Assembly: GCF_051020765.1 (NCBI RefSeq)
Contig: NW_027469083.1
Coordinates: forward strand, 186,001-250,000
Source: Lasioglossum baleicum
Lineage: Eukaryota > Arthropoda > Insecta > Hymenoptera > Halictidae
Reading direction: 5' to 3'
Length of the DNA stretch: 64,000 bases
Part shown: piece by piece, positions 35,401 to 47,400 of the stretch
Layout of the letters: each line of letters begins with the position of its first letter
Numbering within the stretch: position 1 is the first letter of the stretch
The notes under the pieces: generated by a model
The model's database searches: none
Seen by the model: only the letters and a program-made list of their open reading frames with translations
Told to the model about the DNA's origin: nothing
Position numbers and translations under genes: made by a program

Positions 35401-38400
35401 GCTTGTTTGTCGATTGACACGAGAAATGAGTTCGCAACGGATGAACAGCTACGGTTGCGCTGATGGCCTTGAATTCGGTCCTCTCTGCTTGACAGGCGTT
35501 GATCCAAATGGCTGGAAACGACCTTCAAGGATTGACGACTGCGCCAAATTCTGTCACGTCAATATTTGGCAGGAACGACCTCCAATGGTGGACAGCTGGC
35601 GGCTACGGTATTGTAGACGGATGCGCTCGTTGAGGAAACGGGCGTGGACGCTGTACGATACCGTGAATCTAACTCACGAATATCGTCCGCGTGATTGACG
35701 ATATTTTAACTAGCGAAAACGGACGTGGACGCTGTACGATCCCGTGAATTTATCTCGCGAATATCGTCCGCGTGGTTGACGATATTTTGATTCGAGAAAA
35801 CGGACGTGGATGCTGCGGAGCTTGCTATGCGAGCAAGTCTATCACTATCACGCACGTACGCGAACACGTAACAGGAAATTGAATAAGGAATACTATTCGC
35901 GAACTTTCCAGTGAGAACTCTATCTCTAACTAACAACGTGTCACTTCAAACTACGAAGTTAGGAGCAAGGAAATGATAATTGGGATTTAGATTGACTCTG
36001 GTAAAACAAAGTATATTATAAACGTAAAAGAATACAAAGGTAAAGATGCTTATTATTAACGAAATCGAAATACGTACTAAGTACGAAATATGAAACGCAA
36101 TAAAAATGTTTAATTGAATAAACGACGTAATGTTTGAATTAAACGAATAAGAATACGATATTACTGAATGGTAATAGGGACTGTGTCTAAACAGTATGGA
36201 TTTGGAAAGATTGTGTCTAAACAATCTGGATTTGGAAAGACTATGTCTAAATAGTCTGGACTTGGAAGATTGACGAAAACTCGACTGACCCACTCGGGTC
36301 CCCGGAGAGGACTGGGGAGAATCGAACGTTCGTCGACGAACAACGTTCGTCCGAAAAATGCTGACTTCGCAAAAGGGGACCGTGTCCTCTTTGTGCCGGT
36401 CTTCGTCGTAAACAGCGCGATGGCCGCCGCACTAGAGTCAGCAGTTTTCGTTCCCAGTGGTGCAGGACTCGAAAATTAAGTGGTAACCATTGGCGTACCT
36501 ATTTATTTATTTAAATAAATTGGGACTTAGAATATTTTCGAGCGCTTGCTCTTGCAAGGCGTTTCGATGTAAATTTATATGTCATATGATTAGTTGACAT
36601 CATTTGTCGACCGATCATATGTTTGAAAATATTCTAAGTACTTTTGAAAATTACCAAAAATCGAAATTTTGGTAAAGTCTAAACAAACGCGAATTGAGAA
36701 CCTAACCTACAAATTTTTAGGTTAGTTTCATGATTTTCGCTCACGAGTCCAATGATATTTCAATCTTCGAGTTTGGGCCATTTTTGGCTATTTTAGGATT
36801 TTGACAGATTTTGGATTTTAGGTTATGTTGGTGGATTTCGATCAGATGTACGTGGTGTTTAGGATTCATTGTTATGAAGGATTTTTTGGAGTTTTGGAAT
36901 CTTTAAAGGGGAACGCTCGCTCTTATGTATCTAATTTTACATGTAGTCTTAAAGCTAACGTCGGAGGTGCGACCGACGTCACACCTCCCCCCTTAGAGAA
37001 GAGATTTCACGCAGTGGAATCTCTGCCTCTGGGTGGCGGTAGACAGGATGCACTGAAATGTCATCCCTGTCTCGCAACGCTGGGTCAAGGGAATCGCAAA
37101 TTAACGTTCGTTTCGTCAAGGGAGGACGGGTTCGGAATTCTCCGACACTGGCACTATCACTGGCTTCCGCTTAAATGTCACCATTGTCTGAATCGGTGTC
37201 ATCGCTGGAACTATCGGATATCCAGTCAGGGTCGTCCCGTTGTGCGATCCATCTTGCCGATAGAATCTGTCCGCAAGGGATGCACTCCAATACTGGTGTT
37301 TCGGTGCATAGCCTTATTCCGCAATACTCGCATCTATTTGGGATGTTATACATCCGCTGATGCTCCCATCGTTCCACTCTAACAATTCGGGTGTATTGGC
37401 TGCAGTTGCGGCACAGCAACTTGCCGTTGCAAGCCACTCGAACTATCCCATTGTAACAGATAGTGTTGTTGTATCGTCTCATGTATCGGTGAGCTTTCAG
37501 CACGGTCGGCCGTCTTCCTCCCATCGGTCCGCACATTTTTCTGTCGTGGATAGCTATGGGATCCGCAATGTGACTCGGAGCTTGATCGGATGAGGAGTGA
37601 AGAGTCTCGTAAGCTGACTCCTCTGGTTGGACCCTTGGCTCGCTATCGTCTTTCTTAGAAGGATCAGAGATTAAGTTTGCAGTTACAATATTTCGCTGAC
37701 GCGTGTCCTGTCTCGGGCTACCTGGAAGACGTTTAATCTTATTTGCATGGACAATTTTGAAATGGTTTCCTATTCGTAATTTGACATTGTTCGTATCAAG
37801 CATTTCTATTATCTCATGCGGTCCAGTATATTGCGCGTCGAATTTTCCTTTACGAGGTTCTTTTAACAAGTATACCTGTTCGCCTACCGTGAACTGCACG
37901 GGGTTAATCTTCCTATCATAATAAGTCTTTGATTTCTGCTTTGCCGCTACTAAATTATCGCGCGCGCGGGATTGTGTCTCGCTTATCTTTCTTTGTAGGT
38001 CAAAGAGGTAACCTGCGTAGGACTCGTTCTCTACTGCGTAGAGATGGGAATCAGAGGAAGGAACACGGGCCAGGGAACCGAATACCAACTCGTGTGGGGT
38101 GAAGTCTGTTCCCTCGTGTACGCTGGTATTGTAGCTAAACATTGCCAAGTTTATCCATTTATCCCAGTTATTTTTGTTGACGTACTGCTTCAAATATTCC
38201 GTCAGTACATGATGCGATCTCTCAATGGATCCGTTGCTTTGTGGGTGGAAAGCAGTGGTTTGGAGGCGTGTAATCCTGAATCTTTTTGCGATAGCCTTCA
38301 TAAGGGAGCTTGTGAAGTTAGTCCCTTGATCCGTTAATATTGCCTTAGGCGTTCCAAAGCGACATATCAGGTGGTCGATGAAGGCGTTTGCTGTACTGAC

Positions 38401-41400
38401 GGAGTCGGTAGATTTGAGCGGCACTGCGACGGAGTACTTTGTAAGAAGGTCTTGCATCGTCATTACATACGTGTTGCCATCTTCGGTAGTGGGTAATGGT
38501 CCCACGATGTCTAGCGAGACCTTATCAAACGCCCTGCCGGGCGTATCCGTTAACTTCATTGGTAGGCGAGTTTTTACTCTTGTTAACTTGTTACGCTGGC
38601 AACTCAGGCAATTGTTAACGTAGTTGGTTACGTCCTTTTTGAGGCTGTTCCACCAGTATTTTTCTCTTATCCTTTTGTATGTCTTGGTTATGCCTTTATG
38701 GCCGGCATACGCTGATACATGGTTCTCCGTGATGATCTCCATCCTTCTATCCTCAGCGGGGATTTGGACCTCGTTCGAACAGAGAAATATTTGGACTGGT
38801 GTGTCCTCGAATGTTTCTGTGAGTAGATTGACCACGTATTCTCTCGACAAATGGTCGAGGAATGTTTTAGAGATTGAAAAGGATTCCAACGCGAGCTCGT
38901 TGACAACGTCGATCAACGTTCTAAGACATTCTTTGAGGTCGTCTGCAGATACCTCATGAAGCGGTGATTGTTTAATCGGTATCTGGATTAACTTGTATTT
39001 ACCGTGATCTGTTACCCTAGCTCTATGTAGGAGTAAGTCTTGGGATTTGGCCAGTTTGCCTTGTCTATAGAGATCTACGGCCCCGAGATCGATGGGCCGT
39101 CCGTCCATCGTTATGAAGCAAACTAAATTGTCCCTTCTCATTATTAATCGGTCTCTTGTATGAATTATTCTTCTTCTACGTGGTGTAGGATTGCTTTCTT
39201 CTTCTTCTTCTTCTTCTTCTTCTTCTTCTTCTTCTTCTTCTTCTTCTTCTGAGGGAATACTCTCTTCTCGCTCATCGAAGACATCTGGTCCGGTCAAGGA
39301 AGGCGGAAATATAGGAGAAAAGGAAAGAGTTTCTTCGACTCCCAGATCCCGTAGTAATCCTTGATCGGCGATTGAAATAAGAGGCGGGGATGCTGCGCGG
39401 GGGTCATCAGAATGCGATGGCGTACCCATCGATGGTCCCGGTGACGAGGCTGCCGATGATCTTCTCCTTTTTGGGGGCATTGACTTCGGTGGAGGCATGA
39501 GAATTGAATCGTCTCTATCTTTCTTCCTGCGGCGTGCGTCGAAAAGAGGAGTCCCCGGGCTTGACAATGGCGTCCTAGGCGGAGTCGTTTCCTCTGAATC
39601 GGTCCATGAGATGGGCAATGCCACCGGATTCCGGGATAGGGCATCCGCATTAGAGTTGGCTCTGCCAGGTTTGTAGATAACCTGGTATTCGAACTCTGCC
39701 AATTTTAATCTCCACCGGAGGAGCCGGGATGTGGGATCCTTTACGGATGTCATCCACACCAGCGGTCTGTGATCGGTGATGAGTAAGAATTTCCTGCCGT
39801 AAATGTACGGGCGGAAATATTGGACGGCGAATATTATGGCTAAACACTCCTTTTCTATTGTGGAGTAGTTTAGTTCAGCGCCGTGAAGGATACGTGACGC
39901 GTACGCGATAGGGCGATCCTTTCCCACGTCGCCTTGGCTTAGGACAGCGCCGATCGCGTACCCTGAGGCGTCGCAAGTTACGTTGAATGGTTTCCCAAAA
40001 TCTGGGTACTGGAGGACAGGCTCCGTACACAATGCCTGTCGTAAAGTCTCGAAGGCTTCCTCCTGCTTTGACCCCCACACGAATTTCGTATCCTTGGTAA
40101 GGAGTTGGGTGAGGGGTTTGGAAATATGAGCGAATCTATCTATGAATCTGCGGTAATAGCCCGCTAGACCTAAAAATTCGCGGACGTTCTTTGCGTTTTT
40201 CGGTCGAGGATAATTTTGGACCGCGTTAATTTTTTTAGGGCATGGCCGTACGCCATCCTCGCTAATCTGGTGTCCTAGGTAAGCTACCTCTCTGTGCAAA
40301 AACCCGCATTTAGACGGTTGTAATTTCAAATTGGCGGCTCTCAATCGGCGAGCCAATTTATCAAATTTCGCTTTGTGTTCTTCTAGGGAACGCGCGTATA
40401 TGACTATATCGTCAAGATAAACGAAGAGTTCGTTACCCTGGAGACCGGTTAGAATCGTATCCATTAGTCGCTGGAACGTAGCCGGCGCATTACGCAATCC
40501 GAACGGCATTCTATTATACTGGTAATGTCCGAACGGAGTTGAGAAGGCGGTTTTTGCGGCGTCCTCCTTTTCCATGCCTATTTGGTGAAACCCGCTTGCC
40601 AGATCAAATACGCTAAAATATTTGGCACTACCCAGCTGATCTAAGATCTCGTTTATGCTGGGCAGTGGATAAGCGTCTGCTATTGACTTCTCGTTTAAAG
40701 CGCGATAGTCAATTACCATTCTCCATTTCTTATTTCCTTCGGCATCCGCTTTCTTCGGTACGATCCACAAAGGGGAGTTATACGGTGAACTAGAGGGTGC
40801 GACTATATCATTTTGTAAGAGTTCACACATTTGTTTGTCGATCTCCTCCTTGTGAATCGGCGGATACCGGTATTGCTTGGTATGTACGGGGATGTCGTCC
40901 GTCGTGGGGATTTTATGTGTTACAGCGTTAGTTTTCCCCAGACGATCCCCTTGAAGGTGGAAGAGATCATTATTCTCCTCCAATAAAGATTTGACATGGT
41001 CTATCTCGTCGTGATCGAGGTGATCCATGGGAATAGTTTCCATAAGCTCATTAACGCGAGCATTACGGGACTTGGTAATGGAATGGACCCTTTTGGGTAT
41101 GAATTCGAAGCCTTTCATAAAGGGTTTCGAGTATGAGTGATCGGGATGGTTACCGGAATTGTTTAGGAAATCGGGATGGCTACCGGAATCGTCGGAATGG
41201 TTACCGGAATTAATAGAAGACGCGAGTTGATCGTTAACGATCGTCTCGTGCGCGCGGCACGCACGAGCATTGAATAAGTCCGAATTGACTTCGGCTTGAA
41301 TATTCGAAAAGGGAACCTCGATCTCTTCCACCTCCAACGTAGGCAGGGAGAAGGACGCCACTTCGGACGATGCGTTAAAGCATCGCAGGTATGCCTTTCC

Positions 41401-44400
41401 GTTACGGTTGGTGACTAAACAATCACCTAAGAACACATCGGGTTTTACATCTACTTTTCGCACATACCCTTCGCTTGGGCCCTTTACGTTGACGGCTATG
41501 CAGGCGGCGGTACGGCTTTCGACGGTATATTCCCGAGGATTCGAAAAGGGAATACGTAGGTTTTTATACTCTACGCATTCCTTCGCAAATGATATCTCTG
41601 CTCCCTCTCTGAAGAAGGGGGAGCCTAAGATACCATCTATATTAATTGGAAAACTGTCAGGCAGAACGTGTAGCGTGACTTTAATGGAATCTGCTAGCTC
41701 CGCATTGATATAACCGAGGGTCGCAATTTCTCCTTCTGTCACGCCATGGACGTGTATGACGCTGTCAGTTTTTAGATGAACGTCAGATTTGATACCAGAC
41801 GCTCGGATTAAGTTGACCTCGGACCCGGTGTCCAAGAGGAACTCACACTCTTTTGAGAAGAGTGACGATTTTGCTTTTATTCGAGGGATAGGGGAGTCCG
41901 GCGCGAGATTTATTGCCGAGACTAATTTCGCGGATGGTCGTTCATTCTGCTGACCGTCCGGGTTATCTCTCCCATCTACTCGAATTTCATCTACTGCTGG
42001 TCGTCGCTGATGACGGCCAGCTGTGTTGCCTTTTGGCGATTCTCTTGGGATGCCTCCCGTCCTTTGGTCGCGTTTGTCGGGAGGCTTGATTCGTTTCCCG
42101 ACTCATTTTTATTGTAATATTCGCGGCGGCGACATTCGTGTATGTCATGTCCCGTGCGCTTACAATATTTACAATACTTCCGATTCTCCGTAGGAAAGCG
42201 ATCGCGACCTGGGGACTGGGAAGCGCGATCTTCGCGTTTATACGTTTCGCGCTGATTTGATTGCGACGGTTCGTGACGTCGCGGAGGAGGAGAGCGATAC
42301 GCGTCTCTGTTATCGGATTTCCTGTCTCGCCAGGATTCACGAGGTGAAAAGGAAGGTCGTTGATCTTTCCTTTCCGAAGATCTGTTGCGCTGCTCAGGCG
42401 AATTCCTATCATAATAAGAGTTGCTTGATCGCTCTGGTGTGCGATTACGAGAGTCGGAGAATGCAACGCGGCGTCCGTCGTCGCGATAACGAACACGGTC
42501 AAGCTCGTACTGTTTGTACGCGGTTACTGCTTCATCGAATATTTTCTGTAATTCGAGTGACGCACAGAGCCTGACCTCGGCTCGAAGCGCTGGGATAAGA
42601 CCACGCATGAAACAATCAATTGTGAATTTGTCAATCTCGTCTAGATTGGGGACCCCGCGGCCTGAATCTATGATCGCCGTTCTAAGGTCCTTTACTCGCG
42701 TAATATAATTCAACACGTGCTCGGACTGTCCCTGGTGTATCGAAGCTAATTCTCCGCGATACTGATCGATGAATTTATATGGGCCTAGTACATCTTTCAG
42801 GCGGTTGCACAATTCAGAGATTGTGTTAATATTTACGTCTTCAATCGCGGCGTATGCCTGTCCTCTAAGCTTATTGCATACTAATCTAGTGAGGGTACGC
42901 TCAGCTGTGGCTGGAACAGCTTCCAAGGCTCGCTTGCACGCGCGAACGAATTGTAGCACGGTTATGGAGGTGCCGTCAAAGGTAGGCACAAGTTCAACCG
43001 CTTGTTTAACGGTGAAATTCGAAGAATCGTGCATTATGGGTTCGCGGGGCGCAACGACTGGGCTAGCTGGAATTGATTGAGAATCTCTGGCCGATCGGAT
43101 TTCTGCTATCTCGCGGCGTATATCCTCGTACGTTACTCTCTGCTCACGCGTTTCTGTTTCGTATTGCAATTTGAGTTGAGTCAACGCGGCGGTTTGATTA
43201 ATGAGAGCTGCTTCTCTACGAGCTAAATCTTTCTGGAATTCAATTAATTCCTCTTCCGTAGGAGGAACCTTCTTTCTAGCCTCGCTACGCGTTTCCATGA
43301 TTGCGTCGCTTGAAAATTTCTAAGTATGAAATTCGCGAAAAATAATCCGACTATATAACGTGGGCGAAGGGGCGTTTTCTAAACCGCCCGTCGCACTTTA
43401 ACGTTCACTAAAACTCTCGATGAATTTGTACTGAGTACGAACATCGCGAAAAATAATTTGAGTATGTAACGTGGGCGAAAGGGCATTTCCTTCACTGCCC
43501 GTCGCACTTTTAACTGACACTATGCTTTCACGGACTCTAAGTCTACTGCGTTAAATTGTCAAACAATGATGGAACGCGCAGGGGTTCGCGTGCTAACACT
43601 GATTCTATTTTTATTCCTCGATGCCGTGCTTCTAACATCGGTGACCAACGACTGTCCTACCGACTGCGCCAAATTTGTCACAACAAATTTTGGCAGAGGT
43701 AGGACACATGACGTATCCTACAAAAGTGTTGACGGTGTCTCTAACATCGGTGACCAACGAGTGTCCTACCGACTGCGCCAAATTTGTCACGTCCTGGCGG
43801 GGCTATAAGAGCAAGAGAAGAGAATACCGCGGCCCGGCTACTCTGCTCTTCCACTGACTGACATTTAATAAAAGTGTTGGTCTTTTTATCAACAGACTAG
43901 GACCCGATGCCGACACCTGCATGCAGTCTTACACAGATGAAAGATGCACGCGACCCTGAAACATACGCGATAATATGTTCCACTTACTTTTACGCTTCGC
44001 TTGTTTGTCGATTGACACGAGAAATGAATTCGCAACGGATGAACGGCTACGGTTGCGCTGATGACCTTGAATTCGGTCCCCTCTGCTCGACAGGCGTTGA
44101 TCCAAATGGCTGGAAACGACCTTCAAGGATTGACGACTGCGCCAAACTCTGTCACGTCAATATTTGACAGGAACGACCTCCAATGATTGACAGCCGGCTG
44201 CTACGGTATTGTAGACGGATGCGCTCGTTGAGGAAACGGGCGTGGACGCTGTACGATACCGTGAATCTAACTCACGAATATCGTCCGCGTGATTGACGAT
44301 ATTTTAACTAGCGAAAACGGGCGTGGACGCTGTGCGATCCCGTGAATTTATCTCGCGAATATCGTCCGCGTGGTTGACGATATTTTGATTCGAGAAAACG

Positions 44401-47400
44401 GACGTGGATGCTGCGGAGCTTGCTATGCGAGCAAGTCTATCACTATCACGCACGTACGCGAACACGTAACAGGAAATTGAATAAGGAATACTATTCGCGA
44501 ACTTTCCAGTGAGAACTCTATCTCTAACTAACAACGTGTCACTTCAAACTACGAAGTTAGGAGCAAGGAAATGATAATTGGGATTTAGATTGACTCTGGT
44601 AAAACAAAGTATATTATAAACGTAAAAGAATACAAAGGTAAAGATGCTTATTATTAACGAAATCGAAATACGTACTAAGTACGAAATATGAAACGCAATA
44701 AAAATGTTTAATTGAATAAACGACGTAATGTTTGAATTAAACGAATAAGAATACGATATTACTGAATGGTAATAGGGACTGTGTCTAAACAGTATGGATT
44801 TGGAAAGATTGTGTCTAAACAATCTGGATTTGGAAAGACTATGTCTAAATAGTCTGGACTTGGAAGATTGACGAAAACTCGACTGACCCACTCGGGTCCC
44901 CGGAGAGGACTGGGAAGAATCGAACGTTCGTCGACGAACAACGTTCGTCCGAAAAATGCTGACTTCGCAAAAGGGGACCGTGTCCTCTTTGTGCCGGTCT
45001 TCGTCGTAAACAGCGCGATGGCCGCCGCACTAGAGTCAGCAGTTTTCGTTCCCAGTGGTGCAGGACTCGAAAATTAAGTGGTAACCATTGGCGTACCTAT
45101 TTATTTATTTAAATAAATTGGGACTTAGAATATTTTCGAGCGCTTGCTCTTGCAAGGCGTTTCGATTTAAATTTTATATGTCATATGATTAGTTGACATC
45201 ATTTGTCGACCGATCATATGTTTGAAAATATTCTAAGTACTTTTGAAAATTACCAAAAATCGAAATTTTGGTAAAGTCTAAACAAACGCGAATTGAGAAC
45301 ATAACCTACAAATTTTTAGGTTAGTTTCATGATTTTCGCTCACGAGTCCAATGATATTTCAATCTTCGAGTTTGGGCCATTTTTGGCTATTTTAGGAATT
45401 TGACAGATTTTGGATTTTAGGTTATGTTGATGGATTTCAATCAGATGTACGTGGTGTTAAGGATTCATTGTTATGAAGGATTTTTAGGAGTTTTGGAATC
45501 TTTAAAGGGGAACGCTCGCTCTTATGTATCTAATTTTACATGTAGTCTTAAAGCTAACGTCGGAGGTGCGACCGACGTCACAAGACTATATATTACCGAT
45601 CTCCAGCGAAACCTGTTCGAGCCTACACACGACGGGGACAATATTCATCACCCCAGCCGCCCAGATCACAGGTATTCAGCCGAACTCGACCTCCTCTCAC
45701 GGCCTCACGTTAGCAGGAGTTATTCAGAACGATGGTAGCTGCGCTGGAACCACGTATAGTGATCCGTTTGGGACTTGGACCGATGTCGTGGTACAAGCTT
45801 TAGTCCGAATCACGATCCGCGACTACATCGCTCCAATCAGATTGTCAACCGGACAGATTCATCTACAAACTGGGCAAACCTGCCCCCTTCAAAAAGGAAG
45901 CTGCTTAGACGCACAAGATGGCCATACGTTCTGGGAAACCACGCCGACGGACTCGTGCAAATTCAATAATTATGATGTCTTGTACGAAGGGATAGCCACT
46001 AAACTATCCTCCAAGGAGAATCCTTCTCCAACCCTGTATACCGTAGCATCGCAGGACACGACTTTTGCACTCACGGAGACAGGCAGATCGTCAGTTTGCG
46101 GATATGTCATAATCCGAACGGAACACCCCAAGCTGTTCATTCTGGAAGTTGGAAGTTCAGGAAAATTCAAGGAGAAAACACACACCTTGGTCAACAATCT
46201 GGACATCTTCACGTATGTCAACAGCAAATTTGTCTACGTGGAGAAGCACCTCCGGAAACAATTTTCTCAACTCTACAAAGATGTAATCCGTCAGAAGTGT
46301 GAGCTAGAGCGTCAGATTCTCCAGAACGCCCTCACATTATTACATTCAGCACCCGAAGAAGTTGCCACTGCCATCATGAAGGATGTCGGATTTATCGCAG
46401 TTCCAGCAGGAGAGGTAGTGCACATAATAAAGTGCATACCAGTCACGGTCCAAGTGAGGAAAACCGAACGGTGTTATGATGAGCTACCCATCACGTATCG
46501 GAACACATCAAAATTCCTGAAGCCAAGGGACCACATCATTTCAAATACGGGGACAGAAAAGCCATGCAATGAGCTACTTCCCCCATATTATAGACTGCAC
46601 GGAACATGGTATCGCCTAACACCGTCATTGATGGAGGCCATCACTCCTTCGGAGCTTCACCCCCTCGCCAAGCCAACCTGGAAATACATAGATCCGAAGA
46701 ACTTGGCAACGGGAGGCATTTATTCACAAGACGACCTGGACAAACTACAGGATCATATAATGTTTCCTGTAGAGAAGGTAGCAGTCATAAATTCAATCGC
46801 ACAGGGTGCGACGGGAAGACAGTTTGCAGCAGGAAACATCAACATGTTCAACCTGCTCGATGAAAACTCCCTACAGCAGATAGCGGAGTCTACAGCACAG
46901 AAATTATGGTCCGGATTCACTACATTCGGATCAATAAGTGCTGGAATAATCGGAGTGTATGTAGCGATCCGCACGATCAAAACAATCATCAGTACGATCG
47001 TTAACGGCATCGCATTACACTCACTATACGGCTGGAGCCTGCATCTCGTTGTCGCCATCTGGAGTTCACTGACCCGGTTCTTTATATTCATGAAGCAGAG
47101 GGACAACAAGACTTCAGCGGCCATCGAGGACAAAGATAGTGATAGTGCCAGTGTCGGAGAAATCCGAACCCGTCCTCCCTTGACGAAACGAACGTTAATT
47201 TGCGATTCCCTTGACCCAGCGTCGCGAGACAGGGATGACATTTCAGTGCATCCTGTCTACCGCCACCCAGAGGCAGAGATTCCACTGCGTGAAATCTCTT
47301 CTCTAAGGGGGGAGGTGTGACGTCGGTCGCACCTCCGACGTTAGCTTTAAGACTACATGTAAAATTAGATACATAAGAGCGAGCGTTCCCCTTTAAAGAT

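Larger units (their letters stand above)
35187..45582 (-). mobile_element. Family A, pol form: complete Gypsy-type element without env
   Basis: 10.4 kb, minus strand: LTR, double tRNA-Ser primer site, leader, gag, -1 shift, protease-RT-RNase H-integrase, polypurine tract, LTR. All frames are open, so it could be autonomous for replication. No target duplication: the flanks are CCAT and AGAC. The right flank is env sequence of the outer element and the left flank is fragment D, so at least one edge has been exchanged. Confidence 0.85.

Noticed and set aside
36270..36479. Short conserved frames (60-115 codons) repeated in all LTR-A copies
   Set aside because: They recur only because the LTR recurs; several overlap on opposite strands and cross the palindromes. 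No ATG context or domain supports them.
45524..47320. 598-codon frame starting inside an LTR and running into env
   Set aside because: Accidental junction of the reversed LTR with the env 3' part; the first ~20 codons are LTR sequence and there is no signal peptide.
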